64,000 bases of DNA, taken from assembly GCF_001399675.1 (NCBI RefSeq), contig NZ_LJCO01000038.1, positions 1-64,000 of the forward strand, given 5' to 3'. This stretch comes from Paenalicyclobacillus ferrooxydans. Lineage in GTDB: Bacteria; Bacillota; Bacilli; Alicyclobacillales; Alicyclobacillaceae. The position numbers and the translations under genes are program-made. This document shows positions 29,010 to 37,575 of this stretch, in pieces. The notes beneath the pieces were generated by a model that was not told where the DNA came from, searched no databases, and saw only the letters and a program-made list of their open reading frames with translations. The stretch's first letter is position 1. Every line of letters begins with the position of its first letter.

Positions 29010-29609
29010 CAGGTTCCCGAGGCGCCACAAAGGAACTGAGTTCCGCTATCTCGACGCTCCTCCAGTTCCGAGGCGCCACAAAGGAACTCAGTTCCGCTAT
29101 CTCACCGCTCCTCCGGTTCAAAGTCGCCACAAAGGAACTGAGTTCCGCTATCTCGACGCTCCTCCAGTTCCGAGGCGCCACAAAGGAACTCAGTTCCGCT
29201 ATCTCACCGCTCCTCCGGTTCCTAGGCGCCACAGCGGAACTCAGTTCCGCTATCTCGACGCTCCTCCGGTTCCGAGGCGCCACAGCGGAACTCAGTTCCG
29301 CTATCTCGACGCTCCTCCAGTTCCTACGAGCCACAGCGGAACTCAGTTCCGCTATCTCGACGCTCCTCCGGTTCCGAGGCGCCACAAAGGAACTCAGTTC
29401 CGCTATCTCACCGCTCCTCCAGTTCCGAGGCGCCACAGCGGAACTCAGTTCCGCTATCTCACCGCTCCTCCAGTTCCGAGGCGCCACAGCGGAACTCAGT
29501 TCCGCTATCTCGACGCTCCTCCGGTTCCTAGGCCCCATAGCGGAACTCAGTTCCGCTATCTCACCGCTCCTCCGGTTCCGAGGCGCCACAAAGGAACTCA
29601 GTTCCGCTA
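29010..29609. repeat. 51-bp palindromic tandem array, 12 copies
   Basis: The core GGAACTSAGTTCC begins at 29032, 29083, 29134 and so on every 51 bp, without a single indel, to 29593 (12 copies, 11 exact intervals). A partial unit precedes the first core. Each unit continues GCTATCTC-(GAC or ACC)-GCTCCTCC-(A/G)GTTCC and ends in GAGGCGCCACAAA or ...CACAGC. In the CAGC type the core grows to a 19-nt palindrome (AGCGGAACT-C-AGTTCCGCT). Units 1 and 3 are identical. There is no unique spacer, so this is not CRISPR. Long open frames exist on both strands only because 51 is a multiple of 3 and the unit has no stop in those frames. Confidence 0.97.
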
Positions 29610-29683
29610 AATGGTCTCCGTCTCCGTCTCCGCCTCGAGTCGCTCCAGCCTGAACGTTCTATGTACGCGGCCGAAAACAAACA

Positions 29684-29705
29684 AGGCCCCCTAGCAAGGG
29701 GACCT
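29684..29705 (-). terminator. nar operon terminator
   Basis: On the minus strand AGGTCCCCTTGCTAGGGGGCCT folds into a stem and is followed by TGTTTGTTTT, just past the narI stop. Confidence 0.75.
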
Positions 29706-29710
29706 CAACA

Positions 29711-30394
29711 TTATCGCTTGTACTGTACACGTGAACGATACTGCATCGGCGCGCGAAACGGGTATCGAATCGGCACACTGAACACATGGACCAAACGCGT
29801 AAATGGCCAGACAGCGAACAGCGCAAACGACGCAACAATGTGCACCTTGAGCAACGTCGGAACTGTCTTCATCAACGCAGCATTCGGGTGGAAAACAATC
29901 AGTTCACGAATCCAAGGTCCAACCGTGGTGCGATACTCATACGGTCCGTAAATGTTGTTGTAGCCTACCGTCACGAGAACACCCAAACCGACGACAATCA
30001 GCAGCAGAACGAGCGCTACAAAATCGGATGTACTCGAGTTCATTCGGACGCGGACGTTGAACGTCCGCCGCACAAGGAGGATCACAATCCCTGCTGTCGC
30101 CACAAGGCCGGCCAGCCCGCCAAATACATCGGCGTTTGTGTGATAGAACTCCGTGGAGACGCCAAGGGCTTTGTAAACAGAGATGGGAACCAAGAGTCCC
30201 ATCACGTGGCCTGCTACGACGCAGAGAATTCCCCAGTGAAACATCAGGCTCCCCCACCGAAGCCACTTCTTCTCGAGAATTTCACTCGACTTCGATCCCC
30301 AACCGCGTTGGTTATACACAAATCGGTACAGCATGCCGATAATCATCACAGCGAGTGTCAGATATGGAAAGACTACCCACCAGAATTGGCTCAT
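29711..30394 (-). CDS. narI: respiratory nitrate reductase, gamma subunit
   Basis: A 227-residue cytochrome b subunit with five membrane spans. It carries haem-ligand histidines in the MFHWGILCVVAGHVMGL span and in the last span region (KVHIVASFALFAVWPFTRLVHVFS). It takes electrons from menaquinol and hands them to NarH. The C-terminus ends in a short basic cytoplasmic tail. It is the last gene of narGHJI, 26 nt behind narJ. Confidence 0.95.
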   Translation of the reverse strand: MSQFWWVVFPYLTLAVMIIGMLYRFVYNQRGWGSKSSEILEKKWLRWGSLMFHWGILCVVAGHVMGLLVPISVYKALGVSTEFYHTNADVFGGLAGLVATAGIVILLVRRTFNVRVRMNSSTSDFVALVLLLIVVGLGVLVTVGYNNIYGPYEYRTTVGPWIRELIVFHPNAALMKTVPTLLKVHIVASFALFAVWPFTRLVHVFSVPIRYPFRAPMQYRSRVQYKR

Positions 30395-30420
30395 ATTTGA
30401 TCACCCTTTCGCCGCCTAGG

Positions 30421-31230
30421 TTAGTCGTTATATTGCAATGGATACGGCAGTTCATCCAGGTCTGCGGCTTCACGATTGGCAAAGACAAAACCACCCTCTG
30501 GCAGGCTTGCGTCCGGTAATAGCGACGCCGCAATAGAGAGGGCCCCGCGATAGACGCTATTCTCGGGCAGAGCCTGAACAATCACATGAACGACTCGTGC
30601 AAGCCGTATTTCCAGATCCGTCGTGTCAAAGTCAGGTGCCTTCGCCGCAAGAAACTCGAACAGGAGGGGCAGATAATCCGGCAACTCCGTCCCGTCTTCC
30701 TCAAACCCGGCTGTGCCAAGCATTCGTCGCAAGGCCACTAACGCCAACCCGCGTTTCCTGCTGTCTCCGAGTTCGTGCGCAGTCAGGTACAAGCACGTCG
30801 AGGACTGGAAATCAAAGTACCGCGTGTACTCGCCTTCAAGCGCTTCCTGGCTGCATTTCTTCATCTGCTCGATCAGCACCGACATTGACCCCCAGCTCTC
30901 CAAAGGTCGTGAAGAAGCTCCATCCTGGTCCGATCCGATGAGCTCCCTCAACCAGTCCCCCGCAGCTTCGAGTAACTGTGGAAACTCGGAGCTGCCCGGA
31001 TATGCGAAGAACGTCGCGACAATCTTCCACGTCGGATTGGTCCACTGACCCGCTTCCGTCGATTCCATCTCGTCGGCCAACTGACCCGCTTCCGCCAAGT
31101 GACCGCCATCGGCCAACTGACGTTCAGCCATCAACTGGTTGAGCGTGTTCTGGTTGAGCGTGTTCTGGCCGAGTGTCTTTTGGCCGGGCGTATTCTGGCC
31201 GATCGCAGCCTGGTTCAACGTTGTCTCCAT
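30421..31230 (-). CDS. narJ: nitrate reductase molybdenum cofactor assembly chaperone
   Basis: A 269-residue TorD/NarJ-family chaperone that helps insert the cofactor into NarG before membrane attachment. The family domain starts near residue 65 (WKIVATFFAYPGSSEFPQLLE) and includes YTRYFDFQSSTCLYLTAHELGDSRKRG and ELPDYLPLLFEFLA. The first ~65 residues are unusual: a five-residue repeat (TLNQA, AIGQN, TPGQK, TLGQN, TLNQN) followed by QLADGGHLAEAGQLAD-type repeats. The start ATG overlaps the narH stop by one base (TGATG). The repeats look like a recent in-frame expansion. Confidence 0.93.
   Translation of the reverse strand: METTLNQAAIGQNTPGQKTLGQNTLNQNTLNQLMAERQLADGGHLAEAGQLADEMESTEAGQWTNPTWKIVATFFAYPGSSEFPQLLEAAGDWLRELIGSDQDGASSRPLESWGSMSVLIEQMKKCSQEALEGEYTRYFDFQSSTCLYLTAHELGDSRKRGLALVALRRMLGTAGFEEDGTELPDYLPLLFEFLAAKAPDFDTTDLEIRLARVVHVIVQALPENSVYRGALSIAASLLPDASLPEGGFVFANREAADLDELPYPLQYND
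31136..31225. repeat. 15-bp tandem repeat in the narJ 5' end, 6 copies
   Basis: Units of 15 bp start at 31136, 31151, 31166, 31181, 31196 and 31211; the first two are identical (TGGTTGAGCGTGTTC) and the others drift. They encode the pentapeptide repeats at the NarJ N-terminus, directly after its start codon. Confidence 0.9.
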
Positions 31231-32765
31231 CAGGCGTTCCCCCCTGTTGCCCCGACCAGTCCACTCGATCCGCTGGACGCACCTGCACCGTGCGGCACAG
31301 GAGCAATGACACCTTCCGGCGGTGCGATACCTTCGAGGCTGCATGCACCCTGTTCATAGGAGAGGTCTGCATCCATCGTGCGGTTGCCGGTCGGAATCAC
31401 GAAGCGCTCGTTGTACTTGGCTACGCCGAACATCCGAGCCATCGCTTCGAGTTGCTCGAGGTCAAGGCCTGCCTCTTCAATCAGGCGAGAGTCGGCGATA
31501 TCACCGAGGTTCTTGCCGCGCATATGAGCGCGCATCGCAGTCAGGCGAAGCAGTACCTTCCGAATGACCTCTGTGTCGCCAGCCGTCAAAATCGATGCCA
31601 AGTACTCCATCGGAATGCGCATCGAGTCGACAGCCGTCAGGTATCCGTCTGCAGAGAGCACCTCTTCGTTCTCGATATGATTCATCATTGGGCTTAAAGG
31701 CGGCACGTACCAGACCATCGGCATGGTGCGGTATTCCGGGTGCAGCGGCAGTGCAACCTTCCACTCAATCGCCATCTTGTAGACCGGAGACTGTTTCGCT
31801 GCTTCAAGCCATGCGTCTGGGATACCGTCTTTGCGAGCCTGTGCGATGACTTCTGGATCATTCGGGTTCAAAAACAGGCTCAACTGCGCTTCATACAGGT
31901 CTTGTTCATTCTCGACAGACGCCATCTCATGCACCCGGTCTGCATCGTATAAAATCACGCCGAGGTAGCGGATGCGGCCGACGCAGGTCTCAGAGCAAAC
32001 CGTTGGCAGACCCGCTTCAATGCGCGGGTAGCAGAAGTTACACTTCTCCGCCTTGTGGGTGTTCCAGTTAAAGTAGACCTTCTTATATGGGCAAGCACTT
32101 ACGCAAAAGCGCCAGCCGCGGCAAGCATCCTGGTCCACCAACACGACACCGTCTTCGTCCCGCTTGTAGAGCGCACCAGACGGACAGGCCGCCACGCAGG
32201 ACGGATTGAGGCAGTGTTCGCAAATGCGCGGCATGTACATCATGAACGTCTGCTCGTACGTGAACGCCACGTGCTCTTCAATCCCGCGCAGGTTCGGGTC
32301 GCGCGGTGCGACTTCAGAGCCGCCTGCGAGGTCATCGTCAAAGTTCGGGCCCCACTTTGGTGCATCCATCCACTCGCCAGTCAGGGCGGAACGCGGACGT
32401 GCGACCGGCTGGTGCTTGCGGCGCGGGCTCTCGGTCAGGTTTTCGTAGTCATAGGTCCATGGCTCGTAGTAGTCGTCAATCGTCGGCTGATCCGGGTTGT
32501 GAAAGATATTTGCCAGCTTCTTCGCCGCACCGCCGGCGCGCAGCTTCAATTTGCCGTTTTTCAGCACCCAACCGCCGCGAAACTTGTCTTGGTCCTCCCA
32601 GCGCTGTGGGAAGCCAGGGCCGGGACGAGTCTCCACGTTGTTAAACCACATGTACTCGGTTCCCGGGCGATTGGTCCATGTATTCTTACAGGTCACACTG
32701 CATGTGTGGCACCCGATGCACTTGTCAAGATTCATCACCATTGCAATCTGCGCTTTAATCTTCAA
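31230..32765 (-). CDS. narH: respiratory nitrate reductase, beta subunit
   Basis: A 511-residue Fe-S electron-transfer subunit. Four cluster-binding cysteine groups are visible: CIGCHTCSVTC near the N-terminus, CEHCLNPSCVAACPSGA, CRGWRFCVSACPYKK (Trp in place of one Cys, as in NarH, for the [3Fe-4S] cluster) and CNFCYPRIEAGLPTVCSETC. The C-terminal ~30 residues are Gly/Ala/Pro-rich. The start is taken as TTG at 32765: AAGGAGG, inside the last narG codons, lies 9 nt upstream, and narG ends 11 nt into narH. Confidence 0.96.
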   Translation of the reverse strand: MKIKAQIAMVMNLDKCIGCHTCSVTCKNTWTNRPGTEYMWFNNVETRPGPGFPQRWEDQDKFRGGWVLKNGKLKLRAGGAAKKLANIFHNPDQPTIDDYYEPWTYDYENLTESPRRKHQPVARPRSALTGEWMDAPKWGPNFDDDLAGGSEVAPRDPNLRGIEEHVAFTYEQTFMMYMPRICEHCLNPSCVAACPSGALYKRDEDGVVLVDQDACRGWRFCVSACPYKKVYFNWNTHKAEKCNFCYPRIEAGLPTVCSETCVGRIRYLGVILYDADRVHEMASVENEQDLYEAQLSLFLNPNDPEVIAQARKDGIPDAWLEAAKQSPVYKMAIEWKVALPLHPEYRTMPMVWYVPPLSPMMNHIENEEVLSADGYLTAVDSMRIPMEYLASILTAGDTEVIRKVLLRLTAMRAHMRGKNLGDIADSRLIEEAGLDLEQLEAMARMFGVAKYNERFVIPTGNRTMDADLSYEQGACSLEGIAPPEGVIAPVPHGAGASSGSSGLVGATGGNA

Positions 32766-35700
32766 GCCAATCAACCTCCTTAAGGGGCCGTATCACAGCC
32801 ACAACGTCCCGTTGATGTCCGGTTGGGCCGTAGTAGTTGAATCCGTAACTCAGCTGCGCGTAACCGCCAATCATGTGGGTTGGCTTGGGAATAATGCGCG
32901 TGACACTGTTATGCGTACCGGCTCGGTCACCGGTGACCTTGCTGCCTGGGACGCCAATGGTCCGGTCTTGTGCGTGATACATCATCGCAATGCCGCGCGG
33001 CAGCCGGTACGTCAGCACGGCTCTCGCCGAGATGGCACCGTTGCGGTTGTAGACCTCGACCCAGTCGTTGTCTTTAATTCCGATGGTCTTTGCGTCTTCT
33101 TCGTTCATCCACACTGTCTGGCCGCCGCGGAATAAAGTGAGCATCCGCGGGTTATCTGAATAGGTGGAGTGAATCCCCCACTTTTGGTGCGGTGTCAGGT
33201 AGCGCACGACCAAGGTCTGCTCACCGTTCCCCACCACCTCTTTGTCCGTATCCGAAAACGGGATCTCGTCAATCGGCGGACGGTAGAGCGGCAAGCCTTC
33301 GCCGAAGTCGAGCATCATCTCGTGATCGACGTAGAAGTGCTGTCTGCCTGTCAGGGTCCGCCATGGAATCTTGAATTCCACGTTTGAGGTAAACGGTGAG
33401 TAGCGCCGTCCCTCGCCTTCCAGCCCGCTCCACACCGGCGTCGCCAGCGACAGCCTCGGCTGCGCCGTGATATCGGCCAACGTCATCGCTTCGCCGCGCC
33501 GTTCGCCGGCAATCGGATCGGCCAGTTCAAGCCCTGTCGAACTTTCGAGCGCGGTCCACTCTTCGTACGCTCTGTGTCCGTTCGATGCGCCAGACAACGT
33601 AAGAATCGCTTCGACCACCTGCTGTTCATCGTGCAGCTTCGGCTTACCGCGGACAATTTCGTTGGCACTGTTCGGGTACGTCCCGACGCGATGCGCGAAC
33701 TCCTTGTATGCCTGCTCGGTCGATACCGTCATACCCTTGATGCTCATCGACTTCGCCGCGAGCGGCCCAAGCGAGACCATCTGGTTGTAGACGTTCGGGT
33801 AGTCGCGGTTCACGACAATAAACTTTGGCATCGTCTTGCCTGGAATCGCTTCGACTTCACCGCTGCGCCAATCGAGCACGCGTCCGCTGACCTGGGAAAT
33901 CTCATCCGGGGTGTCGTGTGCGAGCGGTGCCATCACGAGGTCTTCCTGTGCAGGCAGGTGTTCCTCCGCCATCTTGCTGAACGTTTCGGCGAGTGTCCGA
34001 AAGGCTGCCCAGTCCGATCTCGTTTCCCATGGACACGACACCGCCGGGTTAAACGGATGGATGTATGGATGCATGTCGGTTGAGCTCAGGTCGTGCTTTT
34101 CATACCAAGTCGCAGCAGGCAACACGATGTCCGAGTAAATCCCCGTGCCGGTCATCCGAAAGTCGATATCTATCAGAAGGTCAAGTTTCCCTTTTGGCAC
34201 TTCGTCACTGAGGGTCATCGACTCTGGCTGAAAGTCCTTGTTTTCCGATGCGAGCGGATGACCTGACGTGCCAAGCAGGTTTTGCAAGAAGTACTCATGA
34301 CCCTTACTCGAGGAACCGAGCAGGTTTGACCGCCACACGAACATCACGCGCGGGAAGTTCTTCGGATTATCTGGATCCTCAATCGCGAAGTTCAAACGTC
34401 CGCTCTTCAGTTCATTTGCAACCCAAGCCGAGACTTCCTCAGGTGTCTGTGCTCCGGCAGCGCGAGCCTCTTGAATCACCTCAAGCGAGTTCTCCGTCAT
34501 CTGCGGGAACGATGGCAGCCATCCAAGTCGTGCAGCCAAGGTGTTCACGTCAGCTGGATGCATGTCACCAAACTTTCCAGCCAGTGGCGAGGCCTTTGTG
34601 GCCACGTCCTTTTCTTCATAGCGGAATTGATCGGTGGCAAAGTAGAAGAACGATGTGCCGTTCATTTGTCTTGAGGGCCGCATCCAGTCAAGACCAAACG
34701 CGACAGTCGTCCAACCTTCAAGCGGCCGAACCTTTTCCTGACCCACGTAGTGCGCCCAACCGCCGCCGTTTACCCCTTGGCAACCGGTCAGCAGAACCAG
34801 GTTGATAATGGCGCGGTAAATCAGATCGCTATGGTACCAGTGGTTCGTGCCAGCACCCAGAGCTATCATCGAGCGGCCCTGCGTCTTTGCTGCGTTGTCG
34901 GCGAATTCACGCGCAACGCGAATCGCAAGAGCCCTGTCCACACCAGTCACCGCCTCTTGCCAGGCCGGGGTGTACGGCACGTTGTCGTCGTAGTCGACCG
35001 GATAAGCACCAGGCAGACCTCTTCTCACACCGTGATGTGCCATCATCAGGTCAAGCACAGTTGTGACATAAACGGTCTCGCCGTCTGCATTCTGGAGTGC
35101 TTTCACAGGTACACCGCGGCGGACCACAGTCGTCGCCCGCTCGTCAAACACCGGGAAGCCGACGATTTTTACGTCATCCGAGGCATCAAGGAAAGTGAGC
35201 CTCGGCTTCAGACCCTGACCATTCTCATCCTCCATGCGGAGGTTCCATTTCTTTGATTTGTCCCACCGATAGCCAAGGCTGCCGTTCGGGACTGCCGGGA
35301 CATCTTCAGCTTCATCCCAAATGACCGTCTTCCAGTCGCCGTGGGCAGTGTCCGGAGCGAGATCGGCAGCGTGTAAAAAGCGGTCAGATACGTAAGTCTC
35401 GTTACCGTCTGCATCTGTTGTGGAACGCAGGGTCACCAAAAACGGCAGGTCCGTATAGTTTTTCGCGTACTCAAGGAAGTACGGCGTCGGGTTATCCACG
35501 TAAAACTCCTGCAGAATCACCTGTGTCATCGCCATCGCGAGCGCAGCGTCCGTTCCTGCCTTCGCTGGGAGCCAGAGGTCTGCGAACTTGACATATTCTG
35601 CGTAGTCCGGACTTACGCCGACAACCTTCGTACCGTTGTACCTGGCTTCCACCATAAAATGGGCGTCCGGCGTCCGTGTCATCGGGAGGTTGGTGCCCCA

Positions 35701-36465
35701 GATGATGAAATAGGAAGCATTGTACCAGTCTGCACTCTCCGGAACGTCCGTCTGCTCGCCCCAGATCTGCGGGGATGCCGGCGGCAGGTCAGCGTACCAA
35801 TCGTAGAAACTGACGATGGTGCCGCCAATCATCGATAGGAATCGCGATCCCGCTGCGTAGCTCACCTGCGACATCGCTGGAATCGGACTGAAACCCGTTA
35901 CGCGGTCCGGCCCGTATTGCTTAATGGTGTAAATCATAGAGGCCCCAATCAGCTCGCTGACCTCGTCCCAGGTGCTCCGCACAAGCCCGCCTTTACCTCT
36001 CGCTTCCTTATACAACTTTGCTTTCGCAGGGTCTTCGACAATCTGCTTCCAGGCGTCGATCGCGTTGCCTGCGCGCGCTTTCTCCTGACGCCACAGATGC
36101 AGGAGTTCCTGGCGAATGTATGGGTACTTCACGCGCAGCGGACTGTATTCATACCACGAGAAGCTCGCGCCCCTTGGGCAGCCCCGCGGCTCGTAATCCG
36201 GTGTATCGGGACCTGTCGACGGATAGTCTGTCTGCTGTGTTTCGAATGCGACGATTCCGTCTTTGACGTGAATTTTCCAACTGCATGATCCAGTGCAGTT
36301 TACCCCGTGCGTCGAGCGTACGACCTTGTCATGTTGCCAACGCGCGCGATACGTATCTTCCCAATCCCGCGGTCGAGGGCTCTGCTCAGTCCAGTTTTGG
36401 TTGATGCGCTCGCCGCGCTTCAGATGGCTGAATGCACGTCCCAGTGTCTTTTTTTGCTGTGCCAA
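32755..36465 (-). CDS. narG: respiratory nitrate reductase, alpha subunit
   Basis: A 1236-residue molybdoenzyme that reduces nitrate to nitrite on the cytoplasmic face. The FS0 cluster motif is HGVNCTGSCSWKIHV (His plus Cys ligands), followed by RGCPRGASFSWYEYSP. The molybdenum-ligand Asp region is NLPMTRTPDAHFM. The C-terminal bis-MGD binding region has NDWVEVYNRNGAISARA. Length and order are normal. It needs NarJ for maturation and cofactor made by MoaA and MoeA, both encoded in this window. The promoter region carries a 14-bp repeat array. Confidence 0.97.
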   Translation of the reverse strand: MAQQKKTLGRAFSHLKRGERINQNWTEQSPRPRDWEDTYRARWQHDKVVRSTHGVNCTGSCSWKIHVKDGIVAFETQQTDYPSTGPDTPDYEPRGCPRGASFSWYEYSPLRVKYPYIRQELLHLWRQEKARAGNAIDAWKQIVEDPAKAKLYKEARGKGGLVRSTWDEVSELIGASMIYTIKQYGPDRVTGFSPIPAMSQVSYAAGSRFLSMIGGTIVSFYDWYADLPPASPQIWGEQTDVPESADWYNASYFIIWGTNLPMTRTPDAHFMVEARYNGTKVVGVSPDYAEYVKFADLWLPAKAGTDAALAMAMTQVILQEFYVDNPTPYFLEYAKNYTDLPFLVTLRSTTDADGNETYVSDRFLHAADLAPDTAHGDWKTVIWDEAEDVPAVPNGSLGYRWDKSKKWNLRMEDENGQGLKPRLTFLDASDDVKIVGFPVFDERATTVVRRGVPVKALQNADGETVYVTTVLDLMMAHHGVRRGLPGAYPVDYDDNVPYTPAWQEAVTGVDRALAIRVAREFADNAAKTQGRSMIALGAGTNHWYHSDLIYRAIINLVLLTGCQGVNGGGWAHYVGQEKVRPLEGWTTVAFGLDWMRPSRQMNGTSFFYFATDQFRYEEKDVATKASPLAGKFGDMHPADVNTLAARLGWLPSFPQMTENSLEVIQEARAAGAQTPEEVSAWVANELKSGRLNFAIEDPDNPKNFPRVMFVWRSNLLGSSSKGHEYFLQNLLGTSGHPLASENKDFQPESMTLSDEVPKGKLDLLIDIDFRMTGTGIYSDIVLPAATWYEKHDLSSTDMHPYIHPFNPAVSCPWETRSDWAAFRTLAETFSKMAEEHLPAQEDLVMAPLAHDTPDEISQVSGRVLDWRSGEVEAIPGKTMPKFIVVNRDYPNVYNQMVSLGPLAAKSMSIKGMTVSTEQAYKEFAHRVGTYPNSANEIVRGKPKLHDEQQVVEAILTLSGASNGHRAYEEWTALESSTGLELADPIAGERRGEAMTLADITAQPRLSLATPVWSGLEGEGRRYSPFTSNVEFKIPWRTLTGRQHFYVDHEMMLDFGEGLPLYRPPIDEIPFSDTDKEVVGNGEQTLVVRYLTPHQKWGIHSTYSDNPRMLTLFRGGQTVWMNEEDAKTIGIKDNDWVEVYNRNGAISARAVLTYRLPRGIAMMYHAQDRTIGVPGSKVTGDRAGTHNSVTRIIPKPTHMIGGYAQLSYGFNYYGPTGHQRDVVAVIRPLKEVDWLED

Positions 36466-36526
36466 TTGCCTGCCACCTCTCTGCTGCTTCCACTATCAAA
36501 ATGCTTGCTACCATGACGTTCCAACT

Positions 36527-36604
36527 CGTGTGATTGGTATCGTGAGATTCCTATCGTGAGATTCCTATCGTGAGATTCCTATCGTGAGATTCCTATCGTG
36601 AGAC
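36527..36604. repeat. 14-bp tandem repeat upstream of narG
   Basis: Four exact units CGTGAGATTCCTAT start at 36541, 36555, 36569 and 36583. A degenerate one precedes them (CGTGTGATTGGTAT at 36527) and a partial one follows. The array ends 62 nt before the narG start codon, in the promoter/leader region, and 14 bp is about 1.3 helix turns. Confidence 0.92.
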
Positions 36605-36652
36605 TTCATTTCCAGAGACCCGTCAAACGGACGTTTCTCACGGTCTATGTCA

Positions 36653-36940
36653 TCACTTTGAAAGCGGATTAAATCCATCTCCAACCATGCGAAATGCTCG
36701 ATTTCCTTCCCGTAGTTCCTCGACAAACCGTTCGAACGTCGGCACATTGGCAGCGACCAGAATTAGTCGTTCCAGTTGGACCCCGTCCGTGATGGTTCGG
36801 ATGGCCTCCTCAATGTCTTTCGGTACCCCGCCAAACCGGAGGGTGAGGACCCCGATTAAATCCTCTTTATCCACGTCAAGCGCCCCATCGCGCAATCTCT
36901 GTTGAAAATCCATGTCGTGTCCAGGAAATTGTGTACTCAC
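36653..36940 (-). CDS. small helical protein, DUF4351-like
   Basis: A 95-residue protein. The last ~70 residues (DLIGVLTLRFGGVPKDIEEAI...LERLILVAANVPTFERFVEEL) resemble the helical C-terminal tail found on Rpn/PD-(D/E)XK transposase-like proteins (DUF4351), here standing alone with no nuclease domain. The start is GTG at 36940 with AAGGAG 8 nt upstream. It follows the hemerythrin-like gene by 12 nt and precedes narG, so the first two are cotranscribed. The family resemblance is tentative. Confidence 0.65.
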   Translation of the reverse strand: MSTQFPGHDMDFQQRLRDGALDVDKEDLIGVLTLRFGGVPKDIEEAIRTITDGVQLERLILVAANVPTFERFVEELREGNRAFRMVGDGFNPLSK

Positions 36941-36952
36941 CAAATTCACTCC

Positions 36953-37384
36953 TTATAAACTCCCGACCATTTTCTCTTCCGCTCTGCTGTGGTTCTGGTT
37001 GATCCACATCAAGGTCACAAATCGATTCACCGCTTGTTCCAAAACATCTTCCGTATCGGTACCCGTACTCTGCAATAACGCGCGAACCTCATCGACGAGT
37101 TGGCGCATCAAATCGTGATCGTGCGTGAGAGTGGCAATCACAACCGACAATTCCGGGTGCTCGGCCACGATTTCTTGATACAGACCATTTTCTTCTTCAT
37201 GAGCGTGAGCAAGTGTTCGGGCTTCAAAGTGCTCAGCAAGCACATCCGCCACCTGCATTCCCTGCTCCCACTCGCCCAGCTGAATCACCCGCTGCAACAG
37301 CGTCAGCAACTCTTCAGCCTCACCGTAAGCCGACTCGTGAATGGCGTAATGTGCATTTGCTTGTCGTAGAGCTGGTCCAGACAT
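36953..37384 (-). CDS. hemerythrin-like di-iron protein
   Basis: A 143-residue all-helical protein with histidine/glutamate pairs spaced as in hemerythrin-type domains: HEEEN (in LAHAHEEENGLYQEI), THDHDLMRQ and NQNHSRAEEKMV. A bound di-iron centre is therefore likely. Proteins of this kind bind O2 or act in NO and iron-sulfur stress responses, which suits a place next to the nitrate reductase. The start is ATG at 37384 behind GAGGAGGGG. A palindrome, TATCGTATTGCGATA, lies 34-48 nt upstream. Confidence 0.75.
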   Translation of the reverse strand: MSGPALRQANAHYAIHESAYGEAEELLTLLQRVIQLGEWEQGMQVADVLAEHFEARTLAHAHEEENGLYQEIVAEHPELSVVIATLTHDHDLMRQLVDEVRALLQSTGTDTEDVLEQAVNRFVTLMWINQNHSRAEEKMVGSL

Positions 37385-37417
37385 AAGTCCCCTCCTCACG
37401 TCATCCTCGACCAGATG

Positions 37418-37432
37418 TATCGTATTGCGATA
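37418..37432. promoter_or_regulatory. operator candidate of the hemerythrin gene
   Basis: TATCGTATTGCGATA, 15 nt, arms complementary except one central base. It differs by one base from the palindrome upstream of the ClC gene (39611-39625). It lies 34 nt before the hemerythrin start, where a repressor or activator could act. Confidence 0.6.
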
Positions 37433-37575
37433 AATGCAGAATACAACAAATGCTTCCAAGGACTACAGACCAATGCGGACTAGTAACAGCAATGCAATGC
37501 AGACCATAAATCATGGTTTTGGTGTAGTCTTAATGAACTATCGGTTTGTTCGGATGTTGTGAACGTTAGGAGGGA

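Noticed and set aside
29010-29609. CRISPR array
   Set aside because: The 51-bp units are contiguous near-identical copies with no unique spacers, and no cas gene is in the window.
28957-29653. Two overlapping repeat-protein frames of ~210-220 residues on opposite strands
   Set aside because: They exist only because the 51-bp unit is a multiple of 3 without stops in those frames; neither has a ribosome site, and the same palindrome yields the same short peptide on both strands.
30597-36288. Large open frames opposite narG, narH and narJ
   Set aside because: Antisense shadows of clearly conserved genes; codon-position G+C bias opens these frames.
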